Shown piece after piece: positions 24,722 to 33,274 of a stretch of 64,000 bases of DNA. A program made the translations under genes and the position numbers. Position 1 is the stretch's first letter; every line of letters begins with the position of its first letter. The notes beneath the pieces were generated by a model. It made no database searches. It saw only the letters and a list, made by a program, of their open reading frames with translations, and was not told where the DNA came from. This stretch comes from a virus: IMG/VR virus record IMGVR_UViG_3300018428_005148, positions 1 to 64,000 of that record; one strand, written 5' to 3'.

Positions 24722-25707
24722 TGGCACACATCCTAGTAGACACAGCAAACACATTTTTTAGAGCCAGACACGTTATACGTGGAGACACTTCCGAGAAGGT
24801 GGGAATGGCCATCCACATCATGATGAACTCGATCAAGAAGGCCTGGCAGGACTTCGGTGGCAGACACGTGGTGTTCTGTCTAGAAGGCAGGTCATGGCGC
24901 AAGGATCACTACGCACCCTACAAGAGGAATCGTAAGGAAATGGCAGACGCAATGACCGAGAAGGAGAAGGAAGAAAACGAAGTGTTCTGGGAGTGCTACG
25001 ATGACTTCTGTGATTTCATAAAGACAAAGACCAATGTCACTGTGCTACGGAACGCAAGGACAGAAGCAGACGACCTCATAGCAAGATGGATAGACAAACA
25101 TCCAAATGAACAGCACGTGATCATAAGCACGGACAAGGACCTCAATCAACTGGTAGCACCAAATGTGAAGCAGTACAACGGTGTTACAGAAATAACACTC
25201 ACGAACGAAGGATGGTTTGACAAGAAAGGTGAACCCGTTATAGATAAGAAATTAAAAGCACCCAAGCCAGCGCCGAACACGGAATGGATGATATTCGAAA
25301 AGGCCATGAGGGGTGATCCAAGCGACAACATATTCTCAGCATACCCAGGTGTGCGTACAAAGGGCACAAAGAACAAGATCGGCCTACAAGAGGCATTCGC
25401 TGATAGACATGAAAAGGGCTACACGTGGAACAACCTTATGTTGAGCAAATGGGTGGATCATGATGGCAACGAGCACAGAGTTTTAGAAGACTATGAACGA
25501 AACAAGTTATTAGTGGATCTACACGCACAACCAGAGGCCATAATTGAAGAACTGGACCAAACGATAGCACAGGCAAAGGCCGAGAACAAGAACGTGGCAC
25601 AGGTTGGAATCAGATTCATGAGGTTCTGTTCCAAATACGACCTAAATAAGATTAGTGAGCAGGCTCAACTTTACGTAGAGCCTTTTAATGCGAGGTTAAC
25701 AGCATGA
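24721..25707 (+). CDS. rnh: T4-type RNase H (5'-3' exonuclease, FEN family)
   Basis: A 328-residue flap-nuclease-family protein, near T4 Rnh (305). Metal-binding acids are visible: MAHILVDTANTFFRA (N-terminal Asp), HYAPYKRNR (helical arch region), RTEADDLIARW, ISTDKDLNQLV and AMRGDPSDNIFSAYPGV (helix-hairpin region). It removes RNA primers and 5' flaps from lagging strands during phage replication. It overlaps the next gene by 4 bases. Confidence 0.9.
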   Translation: MAHILVDTANTFFRARHVIRGDTSEKVGMAIHIMMNSIKKAWQDFGGRHVVFCLEGRSWRKDHYAPYKRNRKEMADAMTEKEKEENEVFWECYDDFCDFIKTKTNVTVLRNARTEADDLIARWIDKHPNEQHVIISTDKDLNQLVAPNVKQYNGVTEITLTNEGWFDKKGEPVIDKKLKAPKPAPNTEWMIFEKAMRGDPSDNIFSAYPGVRTKGTKNKIGLQEAFADRHEKGYTWNNLMLSKWVDHDGNEHRVLEDYERNKLLVDLHAQPEAIIEELDQTIAQAKAENKNVAQVGIRFMRFCSKYDLNKISEQAQLYVEPFNARLTA

Positions 25708-26213
25708 CGGTGAGAGCAAAAACATTAGTCAAAGACAAGTTCTGGATTGTCGAGCAAAACGGTGAGAAACTAGGAACCCTTTCTAAACAGGACGGCAACG
25801 GCTGGATATTCCTAAGCAAGAAGGACAAGAGGCAAGTGTTCCACACGCAGGAGAGCCTGTTCACACGTTTTGGATTCAACATATTTGACCGGAACCAAGA
25901 ACAGCACGTGGAAAATACACACGTAGACAACTTTGATGTGCATGGGTTTCCTTGCCCGCAACATCCATACAACCCAATGTTCAACGTCCAGAAACAACTA
26001 CCGGTTTACACTAAGACTCCAAAAAGCAAAAGCCAATTTTGTGCAGGATATTACATCATATGTTTTGAAAAAGGGTGGCGTAAAGCATACTGCCCAAAGA
26101 TGATTACCCTGCAAAGGTACACTTACAAAGGACCTATGAAAAACAAAATAGAAATGCAACAGGTTTTAAACAATGCAATCAAAGAATTTCAAAATACAAA
26201 CACGCCCGCTTGA
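25704..26213 (+). CDS. Conserved hypothetical protein
   Basis: A 169-residue protein that follows RNase H by a 4-base overlap. The opening KDKFWIVEQNGEKLGTLS is a small beta-sheet. DVHGFPCPQHPYNPMFNV includes a His/Cys-rich turn, and a C-terminal Cys (YCPKM) is present. It is conserved beside RNase H in marine T4-like phages from memory. Function unknown. Confidence 0.55.
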   Translation: MTVRAKTLVKDKFWIVEQNGEKLGTLSKQDGNGWIFLSKKDKRQVFHTQESLFTRFGFNIFDRNQEQHVENTHVDNFDVHGFPCPQHPYNPMFNVQKQLPVYTKTPKSKSQFCAGYYIICFEKGWRKAYCPKMITLQRYTYKGPMKNKIEMQQVLNNAIKEFQNTNTPA

Positions 26214-26430
26214 GGACCTTCTAGGTAGGATAAGGACACTCCGACAGAAAGGCGAGAGGCAGATCATTATACAGGCTTCCGAAGCAGACAGGATAGCAGA
26301 TTCATTATCACAGGTCATGACCAGACTGGTGTCGGTACAGGAAGAAATAATAGATGCCCTCAAAAGCGCCAGAGAAGCACAAACTATAGATATTGAAATG
26401 GATGGCGGTACATTTGGTGATAAAAAGTAG
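26173..26430 (+). CDS. Small hypothetical helical protein
   Basis: An 85-residue protein that overlaps the preceding gene by 41 bases. It is mostly charged helix (LLGRIRTLRQKGERQIIIQ, then a longer helix). No motif identified. Confidence 0.45.
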   Translation: MQSKNFKIQTRPLEDLLGRIRTLRQKGERQIIIQASEADRIADSLSQVMTRLVSVQEEIIDALKSAREAQTIDIEMDGGTFGDKK

Positions 26431-27208
26431 ACGCTTCACAGTACATCTCACTGACGGAAAAAAAGAATTAGCACTTTCCTACAGGCTCAATGACACAGAA
26501 ATAGCACGAAAATGGTATCAAAAAATAAAACACCTCAACAGGATACCAATAGATGCTATAGAATCTTTAGTGGCTGATGTGTCAGATCTAACAACAATAT
26601 ACAGGCAGTTTTGTTCATTTGCAGGAATCACACCAATCAGTGTTGACAGAAATCCCTCACAGCATCAGTTGAACTTGCTCCACCAGGTATTTGAGACTGA
26701 GCATGACAGGTTATCTAAACTACCCAATAATGGAATTGTTTATAAGTTTCACCACGCAATACACAAACAAGAGAAATCCAACCAACTGCCTAGGACCAGG
26801 GTAGGATGGGGAGTAAAAGAGGGGCCTCTCACAGAGACAATGCACTGCAATAATTACTACCAAGAACACATAAAACGCAACAACATTTATCTGCCATGGG
26901 CAGAACTTGGCAAGACACCATACCAGTACTGGTGCGATGGAGAACCAAACAGGATCGACAGGATCATAGAACTGTGTAAACCTCATGTGACTTTTCGTGC
27001 CATGTTTTTCCTTGCCCATAAGGACCAACCCATTATCCCATTCCCAAACAAATTCAATCAATGGTTCAATCAACATAAATCAAGTTGGTGCGCCGCCCAC
27101 TCAATATCAGATTGGGAGGAGAAGGATGAGCAATCTGCACCATTACTGGCAATAGCCGAACACGACGAGGACATAAGTGGACTTGCCTATGTTAAGATAA
27201 AACTTTAG
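26402..27208 (+). CDS. Conserved hypothetical protein
   Basis: A protein of about 268 residues. Start is uncertain: ATG 26402 gives a 29-base overlap with the previous gene; GTG 26417 gives 14. The sequence has several conserved-looking aromatic and His segments (TMHCNNYYQEHIKRNNIY, YQYWCDGEPNR, WCAAHSISDWE) but no family I recognise. The composition is typical of unknown proteins of T4-like marine phages. Confidence 0.55.
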   Translation: MAVHLVIKSRRFTVHLTDGKKELALSYRLNDTEIARKWYQKIKHLNRIPIDAIESLVADVSDLTTIYRQFCSFAGITPISVDRNPSQHQLNLLHQVFETEHDRLSKLPNNGIVYKFHHAIHKQEKSNQLPRTRVGWGVKEGPLTETMHCNNYYQEHIKRNNIYLPWAELGKTPYQYWCDGEPNRIDRIIELCKPHVTFRAMFFLAHKDQPIIPFPNKFNQWFNQHKSSWCAAHSISDWEEKDEQSAPLLAIAEHDEDISGLAYVKIKL

Positions 27209-27223
27209 GTGTACAATTTCTGG

Positions 27224-27229
27224 TAAATA
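27224..27229 (+). promoter_or_regulatory. Late-promoter motif TAAATA with downstream hairpin
   Basis: TAAATA is followed at 27231-27250 by a hairpin with a 7-base stem (AGTTGTA / TACAACT, loop TATTTT) that ends one base before the ATG at 27251. No Shine-Dalgarno sequence. The hairpin could regulate translation of this gene. Confidence 0.5.
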
Positions 27230-27250
27230 CAGTTGTATATTTTTACAACT

Positions 27251-27538
27251 ATGAGCAGACCAAAGCCAACAGTGCTGTTGCAACACAGCAATAAAACCAC
27301 CTACAAAATGGACGAGGTCCTAGCGGCCGAGGGCATCTGGGCGGTGTTCTATGATGGTAAACCAATCAACCTGAAATCATCCAGCCTTGTGGCCAACTAC
27401 CCGGGACCAAAATACAAGAAGGTTTCGTTCTCTAATCCGGGGCATGCCGAAAATTTGGCTAAGAAATTAAACAGTCAACACAACACCGACAAATTTGCAG
27501 TGTATCTATTGAAGACTGGCGAAAAATTCAATCGTTAA
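27251..27538 (+). CDS. Hypothetical protein
   Basis: A 95-residue protein. The middle is a beta-rich segment (GIWAVFYDGKPINLKSSS), and the C-terminal part (KKVSFSNPGHAENLAKKLN) resembles small unknown proteins of T4-like phages. No catalytic motif. The start ATG 27251 was chosen because it directly follows the hairpin and late motif; an upstream in-frame ATG exists at 27233 but would lie inside the hairpin. Confidence 0.5.
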   Translation: MSRPKPTVLLQHSNKTTYKMDEVLAAEGIWAVFYDGKPINLKSSSLVANYPGPKYKKVSFSNPGHAENLAKKLNSQHNTDKFAVYLLKTGEKFNR

Positions 27539-27546
27539 ATCCATAC

Positions 27547-27554
27547 CTTAAATA
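27547..27554 (+). promoter_or_regulatory. Late-promoter motif CTTAAATA
   Basis: The ATG at 27560 begins 5 bases after the motif; no Shine-Dalgarno sequence. Confidence 0.55.
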
Positions 27555-27559
27555 GCAGT

Positions 27560-27952
27560 ATGGACCGCAAGACCGCATACACCAAAACATTCCTCGAGTT
27601 GAAAGAACAACCAACACACGACGAGCAGGTAAAGGCATCATACTTCGCATGGTGGCAAAATGTCAGGGAGAGCTACCAGGCAAGGTCTTTGCGTCTTACC
27701 AAACTAGGACTCGAATGGGTGCAATCATGCGATATAAAAACGTACGAAATTAAATTTCCTGCCAAGATCATATTCACTCCTCAGACTTACCTATGGCTAG
27801 ACGAATTTGTAGACTGTCCCTATTTCGTGGACAAGAAAAAAATAATAGTGACCATGGAAAAGATGGCATTGCAATTAATGATGTTCGCTGGAGATATCAC
27901 CAAGTATGGACTCGCAAGGGCAATGAGTAAGGCCGATGGAAAAGAAAACTAA
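27560..27952 (+). CDS. Conserved hypothetical protein
   Basis: A 130-residue soluble protein rich in Lys and aromatic residues. WWQNVRESYQARSLRLTKLG and KFPAKIIFTPQTYLWLDE are distinctive. No known family. Overlaps the radical SAM start by 17 bases. Confidence 0.5.
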   Translation: MDRKTAYTKTFLELKEQPTHDEQVKASYFAWWQNVRESYQARSLRLTKLGLEWVQSCDIKTYEIKFPAKIIFTPQTYLWLDEFVDCPYFVDKKKIIVTMEKMALQLMMFAGDITKYGLARAMSKADGKEN

Positions 27953-29075
27953 TTCAAGTTACTGCACTTTCATAGAAAAGGGAATCTTTGTGTCGCACAG
28001 GGGAACAGGTTTCTGCTGTGTCAGTGGCTGGCACCAAAAGGACGTATTACCTAGTGAGTTTTGGCATGGGAACGTGCGGAAAGATGAAATGTCAAAAATG
28101 GAAGCACAAAAAAAAGTGCGTGGCTGTGACACTTGTTACATAAGTGAAAAAAATCGGGTGCCCAGCAACAGGATTAGGGCCAACAGTTATCTTAATTTAG
28201 AAACTAAAAAAAATCCTACAATTATAGATCTAGACCTTTCAAATTTCTGTAATCTAAAATGTGTTATGTGTGACAGTTCACGTAGCTCACAGTGGGCAAA
28301 ACATGAGGGCAGAGGTGTGTCTTCCGTTGATAGGTCAGTGATAGATGATGTGTTAAAGATATCAGGATCTGTTGAACTGCTTACCCTCCAGGGAGGTGAA
28401 CCATCGCTGATGCGTGAGTATGAATATTATTTTGACGGGCTTGATGATATGGGAGTGATAGGAAACGTTGATTTACAGGTTATAACCAATGCCACAAACA
28501 TAAACACTAGATTTTTCAGCCTATTGAAAAAATTCAAATCGGTGAGATTGAGTGTAAGTGTTGACGCTTATGGCAGTGCAAATGATTATGTGAGGTGGCC
28601 AAGCAAATTCTCACAAATAACGAAAAATGTTAAAAAAATTCCTGAACTAGAAGGTAATATTAGTGTAGAAATTCTAAACACAATCAACACGCTGTCTATG
28701 TTCAACTATGGACATTTTCTGCAATGGGCCAAAGACATGGAATCTCATTACCAAACAAAAGGCAAGGTTTTCAAGGTGGTTCCAATGAAGATACACAATC
28801 CCGAAGAGTACAGTCCTTTAAATGCACCAACCCCACTCAAGGAGAAATTTGTCAATGATGTGGAAAATTTTATGAAAAATGTACACACCTTTCCTAATTC
28901 TAGCAACTGGAAAACAGAAATGATGCTTTTATCTAAATTATTGTCGAGGACAAAGCCTAAAAAAGCAGTGTTGGACCGCTTGATGTCCACTATACATGAA
29001 CTCAACAGCCAGCGAAATATCACAAATATCTCTGATTTTCTGCCTAATTTTGAATACTACTTCAAAAAAACCTAG
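27936..29075 (+). CDS. Radical SAM protein with N-terminal SPASM/twitch-like Cys region
   Basis: A 379-residue protein. The radical SAM cluster motif is CNLKCVMC (C105, C109, C112), followed by TLQGGEPSLM (GGEP). N-terminal Cys are C10, C27-C28, C64 and C67, a pattern like an auxiliary Fe-S or SPASM/twitch domain, but placed before the core instead of after it. The same layout appears in the five proteins at 42-49 kb, so this is a sixth relative on the + strand. Substrate unknown. It overlaps the preceding gene. Confidence 0.85.
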   Translation: MEKKTNSSYCTFIEKGIFVSHRGTGFCCVSGWHQKDVLPSEFWHGNVRKDEMSKMEAQKKVRGCDTCYISEKNRVPSNRIRANSYLNLETKKNPTIIDLDLSNFCNLKCVMCDSSRSSQWAKHEGRGVSSVDRSVIDDVLKISGSVELLTLQGGEPSLMREYEYYFDGLDDMGVIGNVDLQVITNATNINTRFFSLLKKFKSVRLSVSVDAYGSANDYVRWPSKFSQITKNVKKIPELEGNISVEILNTINTLSMFNYGHFLQWAKDMESHYQTKGKVFKVVPMKIHNPEEYSPLNAPTPLKEKFVNDVENFMKNVHTFPNSSNWKTEMMLLSKLLSRTKPKKAVLDRLMSTIHELNSQRNITNISDFLPNFEYYFKKT

Positions 29076-29097
29076 TAAAATCAACAGTTTACCAAGG

Positions 29098-29125
29098 TTG
29101 ACCACACACACATTTCTGCTATAAT
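29098..29125 (+). promoter_or_regulatory. Sigma70-like promoter of the AAA/VWA genes
   Basis: TTGACC (29098-29103), 16-base spacer, TATAAT (29120-29125). A 33-base stretch with an AGGAG site separates it from the ATG at 29159, so this is a conventional leader. Confidence 0.65.
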
Positions 29126-29158
29126 GGTATTATAAACATTTAAACAGGAGTGTACTAA

Positions 29159-30262
29159 ATGGCAAGAGCTAAAAACAAAGAAGCAACAGTAGGTTCACAG
29201 AACAGAACCGTTACGCCTAACGAGGCAAAATCAGCATTAACACATTGTATCAAACTACAGAGACCCATAATGATGTGGGGTGCACCGGGTATTGGTAAGT
29301 CGGACATCGTGAAACAGATCGCGGACCAAGAGAAGCGAGATGTTATCGACATCAGATTACCTCTTTGGGAGCCAACTGACATCAAGGGTATTCCGTACTA
29401 CAATTCAAAGGAGAACAACATGGTATGGGCCGCACCAGCGGAACTGCCAACTGATCCCAAGTCGAACGCGATAGTGTTCTTGGACGAGTTGAACTCGGCG
29501 GCACCTGCGGTACAGGCGGCGGCGTACCAACTTATATTGAACAGAAGGGTTGGACAGTATGTTCTACCAGACGGCGTGTCAATAGTGGCGGCAGGTAATA
29601 GGGACAGTGACAAAGGTGTCACATACAGGATGCCGGCTCCGTTGGCGAACAGATTTGTACACATTGAACTAAGAGTGGACTACGATGACTGGCTACAATG
29701 GGCAACGGACAGAAAGATCCACGCGGACGTTGTGGGTTATTGCACATTCGCAAAACAAGATTTATATGATTTCGATCCCAAGGGAAGTTCGAGATCATTC
29801 GCAACTCCAAGATCATGGAGTTTCGTAAGCCAACTTCTATCAGACGACCTGCCAGAAAGTACGCTCACTGACCTCGTAGCAGGTTGTGTAGGAGAGGGAC
29901 TGGCCGTTAAATTTATGAATCATCGTAAGGTTAGCGGCCAACTTCCAAACCCGTCTGATATATTGAGCGGCAAGGTCCGAGACCTTAAGACTAAAGAAAT
30001 ATCAGCGATGTACTCACTTACTGTATCGTTGTGCTATGAACTACAACAGGCACACGAGAAGAAGGTGAAGGATTGGAACGCACAGGCAGATAGATTCTTC
30101 CACTACATGATGGACAACTTCGAGACTGAGTTGGTTGTTATGGGTGCCAAGATTGCACTGACGAACTACAAACTACCATTCGATCCTAGCAAACTGAAAT
30201 CATTTGATAGGTTCCATAAGAAGTTTGGCAAGTACGTCATAACTGCTATGGAGTCTAAATAA
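29159..30262 (+). CDS. MoxR-like AAA ATPase
   Basis: A 367-residue AAA+ protein. Walker A is GAPGIGKS (residues 41-48), Walker B is IVFLDE (105-110), and VAAGNRDSDKG is sensor 1. ADVVGYCTFAK and the later RSFATPRSW fit a sensor 2 region. MoxR ATPases work with VWA-domain proteins as chaperones or metal-insertion systems, and the next gene encodes such a partner. Its stop overlaps the next ATG (TAATG). Its target in the phage is unknown. Confidence 0.88.
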   Translation: MARAKNKEATVGSQNRTVTPNEAKSALTHCIKLQRPIMMWGAPGIGKSDIVKQIADQEKRDVIDIRLPLWEPTDIKGIPYYNSKENNMVWAAPAELPTDPKSNAIVFLDELNSAAPAVQAAAYQLILNRRVGQYVLPDGVSIVAAGNRDSDKGVTYRMPAPLANRFVHIELRVDYDDWLQWATDRKIHADVVGYCTFAKQDLYDFDPKGSSRSFATPRSWSFVSQLLSDDLPESTLTDLVAGCVGEGLAVKFMNHRKVSGQLPNPSDILSGKVRDLKTKEISAMYSLTVSLCYELQQAHEKKVKDWNAQADRFFHYMMDNFETELVVMGAKIALTNYKLPFDPSKLKSFDRFHKKFGKYVITAMESK

Positions 30263-31494
30263 TGGATTACAGGGAACAGAAGATCGTAGACAAACTGGTG
30301 ACGGCCAGGATCGCACTGCTACTGAAACATCCGTTCTTTGGCAACCTGGCGACAAGGTTGAAACTGGTAAACGCCGATGACTGGTGTCCAACTGCGGGCA
30401 CTGACGGCAGACACTTCTTCTACAACACCAAATTCATAGACTCATTGAACCCTAGAGAAGCAGAGTTCCTGTTTGGACATGAAGTTCTACACAACGTATT
30501 CGAACACATGATGGTGAGGATAGGAAATAGAGATCCACAACTTTGGAACATAGCGGCAGACTATGCTGTGAACCAGATCCTGAAGGATGGCAACATCGGT
30601 GAGATGCCAAAAGGTGAGAAGGGCGAGAACAAGGGCTTCCAAGACGACAAATACAAGGACTGGCCAGCAGAGAGAATATACGATCACCTGTACAAGAACG
30701 CCAAGAAGATAGACATGAGCAAGTTGGGTGAACTTATGGATGAGCACGTTGATTGGGGCAAGGAAGACGGCGAAGGTGGTAGCAAGGGCAAGGGCAAAGA
30801 TGGTGACAAGAAGAGCTCTAAGCCGGTTTACACAAAAGAGGAATTGAAGAAGATCAGAGATGAAGTCAAAGAGGCAATGGTGAGTGCGGCACAATCTACA
30901 GGCGCAGGAAACTTACCAGGTGCCTTACAGAGACTAGTGAAAGACCTTACAGAGCCAAAGATGGACTGGAGAGAGATCTTACAACAACAGATAATGAGCA
31001 CCATAAAGTCTGACTACACTTGGATGAGACCTAGTAGGAAGAGTTGGCACACATCTGCGATACTACCTGGACAGAACAATGACGAGATGATTGACATTTG
31101 TCTGGCCCTAGACGCGAGTGGTTCTATCAGCGATGACCAGTGCAAGGAGTTCTTGACAGAAGTGAAAAACATAATGGACCAGTACAAGGACTTCAGGATA
31201 CATCTTTGGAGTTTCGACACAGCAGTGTTCAATCCCAAAGTGTTCACTCCGGACAACATGGATGAATTGTTAGACTACAAACTTGGTTCAGGTGGCGGTA
31301 CTGAGTTCGAGTGCAACTGGACGTACATGAAGGACGAGGGCATAGAGCCCAAGAAGTTCGTTATGTTCACTGACGGTTGGCCTTGGAACAGTTGGGGTGA
31401 CCCAGACTACTGCGACACTATATTCTTGATCAACAACCCATACGAAAGGAACATTGAGGCACCGTTCGGTCTCACTGTGCAGTACGATGACTAA
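30262..31494 (+). CDS. VWA-domain protein with HExxH metallopeptidase-like domain
   Basis: A 410-residue protein with two parts. The N-terminal part has FGHEVLHNVFEH (HEVLH at 73-77), a zinc-peptidase-like site, and FGNLATRL and AADYAVNQIL typical of DUF2201-like domains. A Gly/Lys-rich linker lies near 170-190. The C-terminal VWA-like domain has LALDASGSIS (D284, S286, S288), a complete metal-ion adhesion site. It pairs with the MoxR ATPase. Possibly a proteolytic or remodelling complex acting on a host or virion protein. Confidence 0.83.
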   Translation: MDYREQKIVDKLVTARIALLLKHPFFGNLATRLKLVNADDWCPTAGTDGRHFFYNTKFIDSLNPREAEFLFGHEVLHNVFEHMMVRIGNRDPQLWNIAADYAVNQILKDGNIGEMPKGEKGENKGFQDDKYKDWPAERIYDHLYKNAKKIDMSKLGELMDEHVDWGKEDGEGGSKGKGKDGDKKSSKPVYTKEELKKIRDEVKEAMVSAAQSTGAGNLPGALQRLVKDLTEPKMDWREILQQQIMSTIKSDYTWMRPSRKSWHTSAILPGQNNDEMIDICLALDASGSISDDQCKEFLTEVKNIMDQYKDFRIHLWSFDTAVFNPKVFTPDNMDELLDYKLGSGGGTEFECNWTYMKDEGIEPKKFVMFTDGWPWNSWGDPDYCDTIFLINNPYERNIEAPFGLTVQYDD

Positions 31495-31576
31495 CGACGA
31501 AAAAGTTTTATACATTTCTACCGCGATCTTTATCTTAGTGATAGTGATTGCAACCGTGAGGTACTATGGTGGATAG
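31487..31576 (+). CDS. Tiny membrane protein
   Basis: A 29-residue ORF with an ATG at 31487 that overlaps the VWA stop by 8 bases. After MTNDEKVLY comes one hydrophobic helix (ISTAIFILVIVIATV). Overlap and single-helix composition support a real micro-membrane protein, but short ORFs can arise by chance. Confidence 0.4.
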   Translation: MTNDEKVLYISTAIFILVIVIATVRYYGG

Positions 31577-31691
31577 GCAACTGATATCACTACTATGGGA
31601 AACATTCAAGGATTGGTTCTTCAATGAAGTATCTATATCTATAATGAGTTTTGGATTATTAGTAATAGCACTATGGAGTTACCTAACATGA
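31569..31691 (+). CDS. Tiny membrane protein
   Basis: A 40-residue ORF starting with GTG at 31569, overlapping the previous tiny ORF. Its C-terminal half is a hydrophobic helix (SIMSFGLLVIALWSYL). The stop overlaps the next ATG (ATGA), typical of coupled phage genes. Chance remains possible. Confidence 0.4.
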   Translation: MDRQLISLLWETFKDWFFNEVSISIMSFGLLVIALWSYLT

Positions 31692-32047
31692 TGTTGTTCC
31701 CGAACACTAACCCATACTCGGGCAAACTTGAAAAAGTCAAATGCCTAAGGAACTGGATGATCGATACTGCTACAATTTTATTCGATGACAGCAAGAACGA
31801 CCTGCGGGCTCTACCAAAAACCGTGAGGCTACAAATACTTTTGACTCTCAGTTTCATTTGGAGCACTGCTTTCACAATTTACATATGGGGAACGATGCAG
31901 GTTGACATTTGGTTGGGATGGTTTGGAGGACACTTGGCGATCATATTCGCGTCTTATTACACATTCAAACAGTTCCACGGCAAGGCACACACAATGAAGC
32001 CAGACAAACAGGAACCACCGATGTACGACGATGTTTGGGGTGCCTAA
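31688..32047 (+). CDS. Membrane-associated hypothetical protein
   Basis: A 119-residue protein with a soluble first half and two hydrophobic helices (about residues 52-70 and 78-95), ending in a Pro-rich tail. I used ATG 31688, which overlaps the preceding stop; ATG 31673 is possible. Its stop overlaps the next ATG (TAATG). Role unknown. Confidence 0.55.
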   Translation: MMLFPNTNPYSGKLEKVKCLRNWMIDTATILFDDSKNDLRALPKTVRLQILLTLSFIWSTAFTIYIWGTMQVDIWLGWFGGHLAIIFASYYTFKQFHGKAHTMKPDKQEPPMYDDVWGA

Positions 32048-32313
32048 TGAAGATAAATCCAAATAATTTCTACGGCAGGGAACTGGACACTTTACCACCA
32101 CACTTCGTAAACACAATTACCAGAGCCAATGACAGTGAAGTTGAGAATATAAGGAAATGGATCTACGAAAACTGTAACGGGCGTTATTCAATTACCAAGG
32201 ATGTAAAGTTCCAGGGTGACCAATCAACATCTGTGACGGTGTTTGGATTTGAAGAGCCGGGTGATCTCACGTTGTTCGCACTGTCTGGCATCGCTCAGAA
32301 GTATTCAAAATAA
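32047..32313 (+). CDS. Hypothetical protein
   Basis: An 88-residue protein with an alpha+beta pattern (NTITRANDSEVENIRKWIYE, then strand segments VKFQG and TSVTVFGFEE). No family recognised. It is coupled to the membrane gene upstream. Confidence 0.5.
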   Translation: MKINPNNFYGRELDTLPPHFVNTITRANDSEVENIRKWIYENCNGRYSITKDVKFQGDQSTSVTVFGFEEPGDLTLFALSGIAQKYSK

Positions 32314-32316
32314 CTA

Positions 32317-32345
32317 TTGCTCACCATAATTAATTTTAGTATAAT
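32317..32345 (+). promoter_or_regulatory. Sigma70-like promoter
   Basis: TTGCTC (32317-32322), 17-base spacer, TATAAT (32340-32345). The leader is AT-rich and has AAGGAG before the ATG at 32389. Confidence 0.6.
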
Positions 32346-32388
32346 ATGCGTATATTATATTAATTGCAATTAAGGAGAAAATACTAAA

Positions 32389-32703
32389 ATGGCAAACAAG
32401 AAAAAGACATTGAAAAAGCCAGCCAAAGCAACTGCACAACCTCAAGCGGCCGCGCAACCGCAACAGGCACCTGCAGGACAGCAGGCTCCACAACCGGATC
32501 CTACTGCTTTGTCGATTGGCGATTTGAAGAATCTTTCTACCATACTTGATGTGGCATCCACAAGGGGTGCATTCAAAGCCGGTGAAATGGCAGGTGTTGG
32601 ATTTCTTTACAACAAACTACAGGCGTTCTTAGCCAAAGTGGCACCTGAACCAAAGCCTGAAGATAAAAAAGCAGAAGCACCAGCGACTGCGGAAGGAAAA
32701 TAA
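32389..32703 (+). CDS. Hypothetical protein with Ala/Gln/Pro-rich linker
   Basis: A 104-residue protein. Residues about 1-43 are Lys then Ala/Gln/Pro-rich and probably disordered. A short conserved-looking helical core follows (SIGDLKNLSTILDVASTRGA and AGVGFLYNKLQAFL). The core resembles small unknown proteins of cyanophages from memory. It is followed one base later by the next gene. Confidence 0.55.
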   Translation: MANKKKTLKKPAKATAQPQAAAQPQQAPAGQQAPQPDPTALSIGDLKNLSTILDVASTRGAFKAGEMAGVGFLYNKLQAFLAKVAPEPKPEDKKAEAPATAEGK

Positions 32704-32704
32704 A

Positions 32705-33274
32705 ATGGCAACACTAATGAATGTAAACAACCAAGCGATGCCAATGGGTGACAACACTGGACAGACTGGTGACGGTCAGACTGGTCCAAAGAGACACTTC
32801 AAACATATCGGAGAACTTGCGGACGAGTCCAAAGCAAAGGTGGTGATCATGTACAGGACAGTGCCTGGCGAACCAGACAACTGTCTAGTGGTTGGGACCA
32901 AGTTCCTACCAGACATTTACCACAACTCACTATTAAAGGCCGTAGAGTCAGATGGCGGACAGGACGCTGACGAGTTCGCGGACTTCGCCAGCAGGCAGAC
33001 ATTCCCGGATGGCACCAACATGTTGGCAATGCTACACAACGACAACTACATCAAGAAGTTCAAGACCAAGGAGATAATGGTCACGTACGGCTCAGGTGAG
33101 GATGGCAAAATCCTTCTGAACAAGTTGAACGAGATGATAGCCAAGGAGCGTGGCGTGAAAGTGGCTGACCTGGCACAGAAAGATGCTGATGCGACAGCAG
33201 AGGGAACAAAGGCGACTAAGAAAAAGGCAACATCTAAAAAGGCAGATGCCAAAGAGACAACCGCCAAAGAATAG
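32705..33274 (+). CDS. Hypothetical protein, Lys/Ala-rich C terminus
   Basis: A 189-residue protein. The middle (KVVIMYRTVPGEPDNCLVVG, then LPDIYHNSLLKAVESDGGQD) is a compact domain with no recognised family. The last 35 residues are Lys/Ala/Thr-rich and probably disordered. It begins one base after the previous gene and follows the same promoter. Confidence 0.55.
   Translation: MATLMNVNNQAMPMGDNTGQTGDGQTGPKRHFKHIGELADESKAKVVIMYRTVPGEPDNCLVVGTKFLPDIYHNSLLKAVESDGGQDADEFADFASRQTFPDGTNMLAMLHNDNYIKKFKTKEIMVTYGSGEDGKILLNKLNEMIAKERGVKVADLAQKDADATAEGTKATKKKATSKKADAKETTAKE

Noticed and set aside
27936-29075. Interpretation of the + strand radical SAM protein as a QueE or NrdG paralogue
   Set aside because: NrdG is far shorter and QueE has the VQGEG signature; this protein has N-terminal CC and CxxC pairs like the tandem array instead.
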